A stretch of DNA of 9,432 nt from CAYXPG01 sp964564845 (GTDB taxonomy: Bacteria; Planctomycetota; Phycisphaerae; Sedimentisphaerales; Anaerobacaceae). Location: assembly GCA_964564845.1 (NCBI GenBank), contig CAZMCN010000082.1, forward strand, positions 1 to 9,432. Reading direction: 5' to 3'. Position 1 is the first letter of the stretch. Every line of letters starts with the position of its first letter. A model generated the notes under the pieces. It worked only from the letters and a program-made list of their open reading frames with translations. It had not been told where the DNA came from and did not search any database. Below, piece by piece: positions 1 to 5,598 of this stretch. The position numbers and the translations under genes are program-made.

Positions 1-485
1 CTCGAAACTTTTTCTATTTTATCTTCACTTACATTTATTCGCCTGCTGTTAAGTTGCGCATCATTGCCTTTAACAGCAGTGAACATCGAATCTGTGGCCG
101 GCTCAAAGATGACGCCGACAACCGGCTCGCCTTCATACATCACGCCTATACTGACCACAAAGCAGAGCATACGGTGCGCAAAATTGTTGGTTCCGTCTAT
201 CGGGTCGATGACCCACCAGATTTGTTCGGCCCCGCGGGGCGCCTGCTTAAATATATTTCCCTTCTCACCTTCCTCGGCGATAAAGCCATGGTCGGGATAT
301 GTCTCTTTAATTCTCTCGATGATGATTTGCTGGCATCGTGCATCTGCCTGGGTTACCAGTTCATTATCGTTTTTTTTCGAGACCTTAATATAGTTAAGTT
401 CTTCCATCGCCCGCTGCCCGGCCAATCGCGCCGCCACGATTGCGGTTTCGAGAATTTGTCTTAATTTTATCTGGTCTAATGCCAT
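1..485 (-). CDS. Inositol monophosphatase family protein (N-terminal part, cut by window edge)
   Basis: Translating the minus strand from the ATG at 485-483 gives 161 residues before the sequence runs out at base 1. Family members are usually about 260 residues, so roughly the last 100 are missing. The Mg2+-binding signatures of the IMPase/FBPase/CysQ superfamily are visible: an acidic pair in IAEEGE (E71, E72) and DPIDGTNNF (D94 to F102), with D94 and D97 as metal ligands, preceded by a VTQAD segment (44-48). These enzymes remove phosphate from small sugar or nucleotide phosphates such as myo-inositol-1-phosphate in the cytosol. The substrate cannot be set from this fragment, because SuhB-like, histidinol-phosphatase-like and CysQ-like members share these motifs. 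The start is supported by an AAGAAAGG ribosome binding site (complement of 493-500) seven bases upstream. It is divergent from the DUF2752 gene. Family assignment is firm; exact function is not. Confidence 0.93.
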   Translation of the reverse strand, partial: MALDQIKLRQILETAIVAARLAGQRAMEELNYIKVSKKNDNELVTQADARCQQIIIERIKETYPDHGFIAEEGEKGNIFKQAPRGAEQIWWVIDPIDGTNNFAHRMLCFVVSIGVMYEGEPVVGVIFEPATDSMFTAVKGNDAQLNSRRINVSEDKIEKVS

Positions 486-543
486 AATTGTGCCTTTCTT
501 CAAGGTTGACAACATTACTATATTTTCTTATTTTAACGAAGTT
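486..543. promoter_or_regulatory. Divergent intergenic promoter region
   Basis: On the plus strand TTGACA (506-511) is followed after 17 bp by TATTTT (529-534): a perfect -35 and a 4/6 -10, aimed at the DUF2752 gene. On the minus strand TATAGT (complement of 517-522, 5/6 to the -10 consensus) lies upstream of the phosphatase start but has no good -35 partner. The two candidates overlap, so the two genes may compete for polymerase. This is consensus matching by eye only. Confidence 0.4.
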
Positions 544-1011
544 ATGCAGACAAGCCAACAGATAAATAAAACGAAAATTTTCTGCAAAGCAACGGCCCGG
601 CAAAGACTCCTGGCAGGTCTTGTTTTATTGGCTGTAGCTGCTTTTTTGGGATTTCTGCGACTCGCAGCGACGGGAAGAATAGACATTGACCGTTGGGTCG
701 ACCCCTGCGGCGTTAAGCAGAGATACGGCCTGACCTGTCCAACCTGTGGAATGACCACGTCGGCCATTACTTTTGCTAAAGGGAAAATTTTTGAGGCGTT
801 TTATATTCAGCCGGCAGGGGCGCTTTTCTGTTGTGTGCTGGTGGCGGCGGGGTTTTTAGCGTTGCTTACAGCAGCTTTCGGGCTATATTTCAGTTTTATT
901 AATCGTTTTTTCAGTGAGGTCAAAGTAAAATACATAATTCTTACATTGTTAATTATTGTGTGCGCCGGCTGGGCGGTTACATTAGCACGGGCGCTGGCAG
1001 AGAAGAATTGA
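544..1011 (+). CDS. DUF2752 family membrane protein
   Basis: This 155-residue protein carries the signature of the uncharacterised DUF2752 family: DPCG (53-56), then YGLTCPTCGMTTS (61-73), a CxxCG(M)T cluster between membrane helices. Hydrophobic segments fall at about 22-42, 91-112 and 129-148, suggesting three transmembrane helices with the cysteine motif in the first loop, before a short amphipathic stretch. No biochemical function is established for the family; the paired cysteines could bind metal or undergo redox chemistry, which is speculation. The frame is open to an ATG at 490, but that start would place the TTGACA promoter hexamer inside the gene, so I prefer ATG 544. The predicted transcription start then lies only about two to five bases upstream, implying a leaderless or very short-leader mRNA; no good Shine-Dalgarno is visible. 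The lipoprotein gene follows 64 bp downstream on the same strand. Confidence 0.88.
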   Translation: MQTSQQINKTKIFCKATARQRLLAGLVLLAVAAFLGFLRLAATGRIDIDRWVDPCGVKQRYGLTCPTCGMTTSAITFAKGKIFEAFYIQPAGALFCCVLVAAGFLALLTAAFGLYFSFINRFFSEVKVKYIILTLLIIVCAGWAVTLARALAEKN

Positions 1012-1075
1012 TTATTGAGTAAAAAAAGGGGTAGTAAAAGAAACCAAAAACAAAAATAGATTTTAGCAGGTTAAA

Positions 1076-1753
1076 ATGAAAAAGTTGACAGTTATGTTTA
1101 TATTAGGTGCGGCCATGGTTAGCAAGGGCTGCCAGATACCTGGTATATTAGGTACGCCGACCCGGCACGAGAAGAAAATTCCAGCGGAATACGACCTTAC
1201 AGTCCATACAGAGGAGAAAATATTAGTGCTTGTTGAGCAGCCGGCTTATCTGAATGCTCAGACCAATCTGCGTTATTACATAACGGATGCAATGAACAGA
1301 GATATTGTACGGCGGATAAAAATCGAGCCGGAAATGCTGGTTGATTATAGCGAATTGTCGCATTTGCGGTCCGGCAGAAGCGATTTTGCACAACTTTCAA
1401 AAGCAGAAGTGGGCCGAGCTATCGGCGCGGATTTGGTTCTGTATGTGGATATTGACAATTACCAGCTTAGGCAAATGCCTCAAGAAGGTTATTTGAATGG
1501 TTTTTTGAGTGGAAGGGCGGTTCTGCTGGAAACGAAAACGGGGGGGCAACTTTGGCCGACAGGCGGGGGAAGCAAGAGTATTAAGGTCGGTTTTGAAGTT
1601 GAGAATCGCGGTAAGGATATTGCAGTTAAGAGACTTGCGATGGCGTTTGCATATTGTACGGTCAGGTATTTATATGATTGTCCGGAGAGTGAATTTAAGA
1701 TATTCGAGGACAGGAGCGGGATACAGTGGCAGAAGTGGGAGGGGAAGGATTGA
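1076..1753 (+). CDS. Putative lipoprotein of unknown function (planctomycete-type)
   Basis: The 225-residue product begins with a short signal-like sequence: KK, a hydrophobic run to about residue 15, then SKGC with Cys19. This could be a lipidation site, but the lipobox is imperfect, with Ser at -3 and Lys at -2. The mature part is soluble-looking. It has a segment ending ILVLVEQPAYL (about residues 50-60) and a conserved-looking AEVGRAIGADLVLYVDID stretch (about 118-135), a strand-turn-strand pattern of small envelope lipoproteins that recover a value or partner in the periplasm. I recall similar hypothetical proteins from planctomycetes but cannot name a family or function. AGCAGG at 1065-1070, five bases from the ATG, is a reasonable ribosome binding site. 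No promoter is obvious in the 64-bp gap after the DUF2752 gene, so cotranscription is plausible. The stop is followed within three bases by heptad repeat DNA. Confidence 0.75.
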   Translation: MKKLTVMFILGAAMVSKGCQIPGILGTPTRHEKKIPAEYDLTVHTEEKILVLVEQPAYLNAQTNLRYYITDAMNRDIVRRIKIEPEMLVDYSELSHLRSGRSDFAQLSKAEVGRAIGADLVLYVDIDNYQLRQMPQEGYLNGFLSGRAVLLETKTGGQLWPTGGGSKSIKVGFEVENRGKDIAVKRLAMAFAYCTVRYLYDCPESEFKIFEDRSGIQWQKWEGKD

Positions 1754-1756
1754 TAG

Positions 1757-1777
1757 TTTTGAATTTTGAGTTTTGAG
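1757..1777. repeat. Three tandem TTTTGAR heptamers
   Basis: TTTTGAA, TTTTGAG and TTTTGAG run without a gap, starting three bases after the lipoprotein stop codon. They are in the same 7-bp phase as the repeats that start at 1806. The 28 bases between (1778-1805) are purine-rich and only weakly repeat-like. Confidence 0.8.
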
Positions 1778-1805
1778 TTAGAGGTAAGCAGGGAAGAGGT
1801 GAAGG

Positions 1806-1833
1806 GAATATCGAATATCGAATGTTGAATTGA
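1806..1833. repeat. GAANNNN heptad block 1 (4 units)
   Basis: Four consecutive 7-bp units each begin with GAA, from GAATATC (twice) through GAATGTT to GAATTGA. The block is introduced by AGGG overlapping its first G, as in blocks 2 and 3. Period 7 is incompatible with coding use. Confidence 0.85.
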
Positions 1834-1882
1834 GTTTAGCGGATAGCGTTTAGCATATAGCGTATGGCGTGCAGCGTATAGA
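1834..1882. repeat. NNNNAGC heptad array (about 7 units)
   Basis: Directly continuing the phase of GAANNNN block 1, seven degenerate 7-bp units run to 1882. Most end in AGC (GTTTAGC, GGATAGC, ATATAGC, GTGCAGC); GTATGGC and the last unit, GTATAGA, diverge. Read in another phase the motif is ATAGCGT. Confidence 0.8.
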
Positions 1883-1907
1883 TTGCTGGTGGCGCAAGCC
1901 CTGGAGG

Positions 1908-1949
1908 GAATATCGAATACCGAACAAGGAATGATGAATAATGAAGTTG
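1908..1949. repeat. GAANNNN heptad block 2 (6 units)
   Basis: Six uninterrupted 7-bp units each start with GAA, from GAATATC and GAATACC to GAAGTTG. It is preceded by AGGG like the other blocks. It is out of phase with block 1 and ends exactly where the inverted-repeat element at 1950 begins. Confidence 0.85.
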
Positions 1950-1994
1950 ATTCCGCAATCCTTCGGTTTCACTCAGGATAAACTCGTGCGGAAT
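1950..1994. repeat. Inverted-repeat element, REP/MITE-like
   Basis: Outer arms ATTCCGCA (1950-1957) and TGCGGAAT (1987-1994) are perfect 8-bp complements. Immediately inside, ATCC (1958-1961) pairs with GGAT (1976-1979), leaving a 14-base apical loop (1962-1975) and a 7-base bulge on the 3' side (1980-1986). The inner CTTCGG...CTCAGGAT text resembles short palindromic intergenic repeats I have seen dispersed in environmental bacterial genomes. Copy number in this genome cannot be seen here. It contains no ORF. It could instead be a transcribed hairpin, but no U-tract follows, so it is not a typical terminator. Confidence 0.6.
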
Positions 1995-2016
1995 GACAGG
2001 AGAGGATGACCGCAGG

Positions 2017-2044
2017 GAATAACGAATATCGAATGTCGAATTGA
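2017..2044. repeat. GAANNNN heptad block 3 (4 units)
   Basis: Four units run from GAATAAC to GAATTGA. The series closely parallels block 1, including the same final unit and the preceding AGGG. Block starts are 102 and 109 bp apart (1806, 1908, 2017). Confidence 0.85.
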
Positions 2045-2184
2045 AAAGTGGATGGCAGATAGGGCCGAGAGTAAATAGCTTGACAGGGAGAGGGAATTTG
2101 GCTAATGTTGTAATCGAAAAATGCAGCCGGCGGGGGGTGTGACGGCTTTGTTTGACAGTAACGGGAAAAATGAAGAAGTTCTCT
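2045..2184. other. serA upstream leader, no clear gene
   Basis: The rest of the 442-bp gap has no supported gene. TTGACA at 2080-2085 is followed after 17 bp by TAATGT (2103-2108, only 3/6 to the -10 consensus), a weak promoter candidate for serA. A short AGCCG (2125-2129) and CGGCT (2143-2147) pair could form a small hairpin in the leader. No riboswitch or attenuator architecture that I recognise is present. Confidence 0.35.
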
Positions 2185-2189
2185 GGAGG
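2185..2189 (+). promoter_or_regulatory. serA ribosome binding site GGAGG
   Basis: A perfect GGAGG lies six bases before ATG 2196. It sets the serA start and argues against the upstream in-frame ATG at 2121, which would add 25 residues with no counterpart in the family. Confidence 0.85.
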
Positions 2190-2195
2190 TTTGTA

Positions 2196-3785
2196 ATGAT
2201 TAAAATTCTCATCACAGACAAACTTGCACAGGAAGGAATCGACCTTTTAAATTCGATGGACGCCGTAGAAGCGGTTGTTAAAACCGGTATAAGTGAAGAT
2301 GAATTAGCCGGGATTATTGGCGAATATGACGGGCTGATAATTAGAAGCGGGACAAAAGTTACTGCAAAGGTCCTGGCAGAGCCGGGCAAGCTAAAAGGCA
2401 TTGCGAGGGCGGGCGTTGGCGTGGACAATATTGATATTGCCGAGGCGACCAGACGTGGAATCCTTGTTATGAATACGCCGGGCGGCAATACGCTAAGTGC
2501 GGCGGAACATACGATGGCTTTGATGCTCTCGATGAGCCGTAACGTCGTACCGGCGTGCAACAGTTTGAAAGGCGGCGCGTGGGACAGGAAAAAGTATATG
2601 GGCAATCAGCTCAACGGCAAAGTGCTGGGCGTGATAGGATTAGGCAGGATAGGTATGGCTGTTGCAAAAATGGCGGCAGGTTTCAATATGAAAATCCTCG
2701 GCTATGACCTGCTTACGGTCCCTTCCGATGCGGAAAAAGTCGGGATTGAAATTACCGATGGGCTGGAGAGAATCTTCAGGGAAGCAGATTATATCAGCGT
2801 GCACGTCCCGCGAAATGAACAGACATTGAATATGATTGGCGCTGAAGAGATAAAAAAGATGAAGCCGACCGTGCGATTAATCAACTGCGCCCGCGGCGGG
2901 ATTATCAATGAGGATGCGGTCTATGAGGCATTGGCCGAGAAACGCATCGCTGGTGCGGCACTTGATGTTTATCCGAAAGAGCCGCCTGAAAATAAGCGGT
3001 TTACCGAGTTTGAGAATTGTCTTGTTACGCCACATCTGGGCGCCAGCACGAGGGAGGCCCAGATTGAGGTAGCGGTTGAAGCGGCACAGATTCTTGTCGA
3101 TGCAATCAAAGGCGGGGCGGTGAAGAATGCACTTAACGCGCCATCGATGGCGGGTGCGGTGCCTGTGATAGTGAAGCAGTATTCGAGACTGGCCGAGCGA
3201 ATCGGCAAGCTTTTGAGTAATATCGCACCCGGGCATATCAAGGGTGTTGAGGTGCAGTATCGAGGCACAATTGCCGAGATGGACGTGGGCTCTGTTACTC
3301 TTAATTTTGCGGTGGGTCTGCTGCAAAAGCATTTTGAGATGACGCTGAATATGGTCAATACTCCGGTTCTGGCAAAAGAACGAGGTATAAGCATCGACGA
3401 GACGAAAAATGTCGAAGCTAAAGACGTTGCGTCGAGTTTCAGTGCCAAAGTGGTTACCAATAAGGTAAAGCGGACGGTGACGGGTACAGTGTTTGGCGGG
3501 ACGCTGCTGCGGATAATTGAGATTGACGGATTTAATATCGAGATGACGCCGCAGGGTTCGGTCCTTGTTATCTTTAACGATGACAAGCCGGGCGTTATCG
3601 GCGACGTCGGGACTATCTGCGGCAAACACAATATCAATATCGCTACGATGGGAGTGGGACAGAAGCTCGAGCAGCAGCAGGCTATTCTCGCCGTTAGTCT
3701 CAATAAAGAGCCCGGTGTGGAAATCGTTGAGGAGCTTGGCGACCTTGATTTTGTCAATGAGATTTATGTTTGTAAGCTGGACTAG
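2196..3785 (+). CDS. serA: D-3-phosphoglycerate dehydrogenase (long form with ASB and ACT domains)
   Basis: SerA oxidises 3-phosphoglycerate to 3-phosphohydroxypyruvate with NAD+, the first committed step of serine synthesis in the cytosol. From ATG 2196 it has 529 residues, the usual length of the long SerA class. The substrate and nucleotide domains span about 1-300. They show the Rossmann glycines GLGRIG (148-153), NCARGG with catalytic Arg233, Glu262 in DVYPKEPP, and the catalytic His280 in TPHLGAST; the spacing from Arg233 to Glu262 fits the family. An allosteric substrate-binding (ASB) domain covers about 310-445. A C-terminal ACT domain (about 455-529, VLVIFNDDKPGVIGDVG onward) suggests feedback control by serine, though serine binding is not proven here. 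It is the first gene of a closely spaced plus-strand run; top6B starts 32 bp after its stop. Confidence 0.97.
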   Translation: MIKILITDKLAQEGIDLLNSMDAVEAVVKTGISEDELAGIIGEYDGLIIRSGTKVTAKVLAEPGKLKGIARAGVGVDNIDIAEATRRGILVMNTPGGNTLSAAEHTMALMLSMSRNVVPACNSLKGGAWDRKKYMGNQLNGKVLGVIGLGRIGMAVAKMAAGFNMKILGYDLLTVPSDAEKVGIEITDGLERIFREADYISVHVPRNEQTLNMIGAEEIKKMKPTVRLINCARGGIINEDAVYEALAEKRIAGAALDVYPKEPPENKRFTEFENCLVTPHLGASTREAQIEVAVEAAQILVDAIKGGAVKNALNAPSMAGAVPVIVKQYSRLAERIGKLLSNIAPGHIKGVEVQYRGTIAEMDVGSVTLNFAVGLLQKHFEMTLNMVNTPVLAKERGISIDETKNVEAKDVASSFSAKVVTNKVKRTVTGTVFGGTLLRIIEIDGFNIEMTPQGSVLVIFNDDKPGVIGDVGTICGKHNINIATMGVGQKLEQQQAILAVSLNKEPGVEIVEELGDLDFVNEIYVCKLD

Positions 3786-3807
3786 TTCGTCGAGGCAATA
3801 TATGTTT

Positions 3808-3811
3808 GGAG
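3808..3811 (+). promoter_or_regulatory. top6B ribosome binding site GGAG
   Basis: GGAG lies six bases before ATG 3818. The longer in-frame start, TTG at 3806, would overlap this site, so it is unlikely to be used. Confidence 0.75.
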
Positions 3812-3817
3812 TTTTTT

Positions 3818-5590
3818 ATGGCGGCAAGAAAGGACCGGTCGGCAGGCCAGTTGAAATTTGAGTTTAAAAAGTCGCGGACTAAAAAAACCAGGGCAAAAAG
3901 AACGAAACAGAAGCCAACCCGAAAAACAAAACAAAAAAGGCGGTCAAAAGTTTCCGCTGTAAAGAAGAAAACCGGGACAGCGAGCAAAAGGAAAAAAGGC
4001 CCAGACAAACGCAGGGTTGCAGTTGCCGCCACAGCCGAGTCGATGGCCGCCCAGCAGCGTGATATAAGTATTAGTGAGTTTTTTGCCAAAAACAGGCATC
4101 TGCTTGGCTTTGATAATCCACGAAAGGCGCTTCTTACGGCGGTTAAAGAGGCGGTTGATAACTCGCTCGACGCCTGTGAAGAGGCACGTATTTTTCCCGA
4201 TTTGACAATCAGTATCAAAGCTGTCGGCGATAATAAGTTCGTATTGGCAGTGAAGGATAACGGCCCTGGGATAGTGAAGCAGCAGATACCGAATATTTTT
4301 GCGAAACTGCTTTACGGCAGTAAGTTCCACAGTCTGAAAATGAGCCGGGGCCAGCAGGGCATTGGCATATCCGCTGCGGGGATGTATGGGCTGATAACCA
4401 CGGGTGAGCCGGTACAGATTGTCTCGCGAACAAATCCTGAAAAAAAGGCGCTTCATTATCATGTGCAGATTGATACAGCCAAAAATAAACCTCAAATTAT
4501 ACTGGATGAGGAATGTGATTTTGACCTTGAGACGGGCACAAGTGTCTCTATAACCCTTGTAGGGAAATACCAAAGAGGACGTCAATCGGTCGATGAGTAT
4601 ATAGCCCAGACAGCGATGGCTAATCCTCATGCATCGATTTATTACGATGCTCCCGATGGCAAGAGCTATGAGTATCGAAGGCAGAGTAAAGAATTGCCGT
4701 TTGCACCGAGACAAATCAAGCCGCACCCATACGGCGTGGAGCTTGGGTTGCTGTTCAAAATGGCACGGGACAGTTCTTCCAGGCAGCTTTCAGCATTTTT
4801 GCAAGATGAATTTTCACGGGTCAGTCTGCGAGTTGCCAATCAGATTTGTGAGAAAGCAAAACTTCGCAAAACACTGAGGACTTCCAAAATGACGCTCAAG
4901 CAGGCCGAAGCACTTCATTCGGCGATAAATGAGACCAGGATTATGGCGCCATCGACCGATTGCATCGGCCCGATTGGGGCCGAGCAGTTGGAGAAGGGGC
5001 TGAGGGCGGTGGTAGAAGCTGATTTTTATGCGGCATCCTCGCGCTGTCCGGCTGTTTATCGCGGCAATCCTTTTCTTATTGAAGCGGCGCTGGCATACGG
5101 TGTTAAAAATAGCGGCAACACCGACCCTGACAAAGAGCCGCTGATGCGGCTTATACGCATTGCAAATCGTGTGCCTTTGTTGTATCAGCAGTCGGACTGT
5201 GCGATATATAAATCTGTGCTGGATATCAACTGGCGAAATTACGCTTTAAGCCAGAACAGAGGAGCTTTGCCGAGCGGGCCGGTTGTGCTGATGGTGCACA
5301 TCGCTTCGGTATGGGTGCCTTTTACATCCGAAAGTAAAGAAGCTATAGCTCACTATCCGGAAATTATCAAAGAGATACACCTGGCAGTCCAGGACTGCGG
5401 CAGAAAACTCGGTATGTATCTGCGAAGAAAAAAACGCATCCAGCAGGAATTGGCCAAGCGCAGCTATATTGAGACCTATTTGCCTTACATCGGAGAAGCG
5501 CTTCAGGATATTTTGGCACTGAAACAAAAACAGGTCAATACGGTCATCGGCAAACTCGAAAAAGTTTTGGAGAAATCCAGAAAGATATAA
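3818..5590 (+). CDS. top6B: DNA topoisomerase VI subunit B (GHKL ATPase) with basic N-terminal tail
   Basis: The B subunit of type IIB topoisomerase VI binds ATP and drives the Spo11-like A subunit to cut and pass double-stranded DNA. From ATG 3818 it has 590 residues, against about 530 in Sulfolobus; the excess is mostly a K/R-rich tail at residues 1-70. The GHKL ATPase fold follows, with the N box EAVDNSLDAC (Glu111, Asn115), DNGPGI (147-152), SRGQQGIGISAAG (GQQGIG at 178-183) and a TGTSVSI strand. An H2TH-type region lies at about 300-375. The transducer domain ends with HIASVWVPFTSESKEAIA, whose Lys507 matches the switch lysine that contacts the gamma-phosphate. The C terminus is a predicted helix or coiled coil. 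All ATPase motifs are intact, so it should be active. No A-subunit gene is present in the window. It sits 32 bp after serA and 8 bp before the mutase gene. Confidence 0.95.
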   Translation: MAARKDRSAGQLKFEFKKSRTKKTRAKRTKQKPTRKTKQKRRSKVSAVKKKTGTASKRKKGPDKRRVAVAATAESMAAQQRDISISEFFAKNRHLLGFDNPRKALLTAVKEAVDNSLDACEEARIFPDLTISIKAVGDNKFVLAVKDNGPGIVKQQIPNIFAKLLYGSKFHSLKMSRGQQGIGISAAGMYGLITTGEPVQIVSRTNPEKKALHYHVQIDTAKNKPQIILDEECDFDLETGTSVSITLVGKYQRGRQSVDEYIAQTAMANPHASIYYDAPDGKSYEYRRQSKELPFAPRQIKPHPYGVELGLLFKMARDSSSRQLSAFLQDEFSRVSLRVANQICEKAKLRKTLRTSKMTLKQAEALHSAINETRIMAPSTDCIGPIGAEQLEKGLRAVVEADFYAASSRCPAVYRGNPFLIEAALAYGVKNSGNTDPDKEPLMRLIRIANRVPLLYQQSDCAIYKSVLDINWRNYALSQNRGALPSGPVVLMVHIASVWVPFTSESKEAIAHYPEIIKEIHLAVQDCGRKLGMYLRRKKRIQQELAKRSYIETYLPYIGEALQDILALKQKQVNTVIGKLEKVLEKSRKI

Positions 5591-5598
5591 GAAATCAT

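Noticed and set aside
54..464. Plus-strand open frames opposite the phosphatase gene
   Set aside because: They are antisense to the inositol-monophosphatase reading frame, whose DPIDGTNNF and AEE motifs are unmistakable. They have no ribosome binding site and no recognisable family.
1509..1769. 86-codon plus-strand frame overlapping the lipoprotein gene
   Set aside because: It is an arginine-rich shadow frame within the lipoprotein gene, with no start signal and no family resemblance.
1806..2044. CRISPR array
   Set aside because: Repeats are 7 bp, contiguous and degenerate, with no 24-40 bp repeat-spacer structure and no cas genes.
2152..2180. Second TTGACA (2152-2157) as a serA promoter
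   Set aside because: No -10-like hexamer lies 15-19 bp downstream, and the start point would fall at the ribosome binding site.
2121..2195. 25-residue N-terminal extension of SerA from ATG 2121
   Set aside because: GGAGG six bases before ATG 2196 and the normal 529-residue SerA length favour the shorter protein.
2877..3757. Long minus-strand open frames (about 250-260 codons) inside serA
   Set aside because: They lie antisense to a fully convincing serA and have low-complexity or arginine/serine-rich translations with no known motif. The same applies to 3944-4726 inside top6B.
3806..3817. TTG start at 3806 for top6B
   Set aside because: It would overlap the GGAG ribosome binding site that serves ATG 3818.
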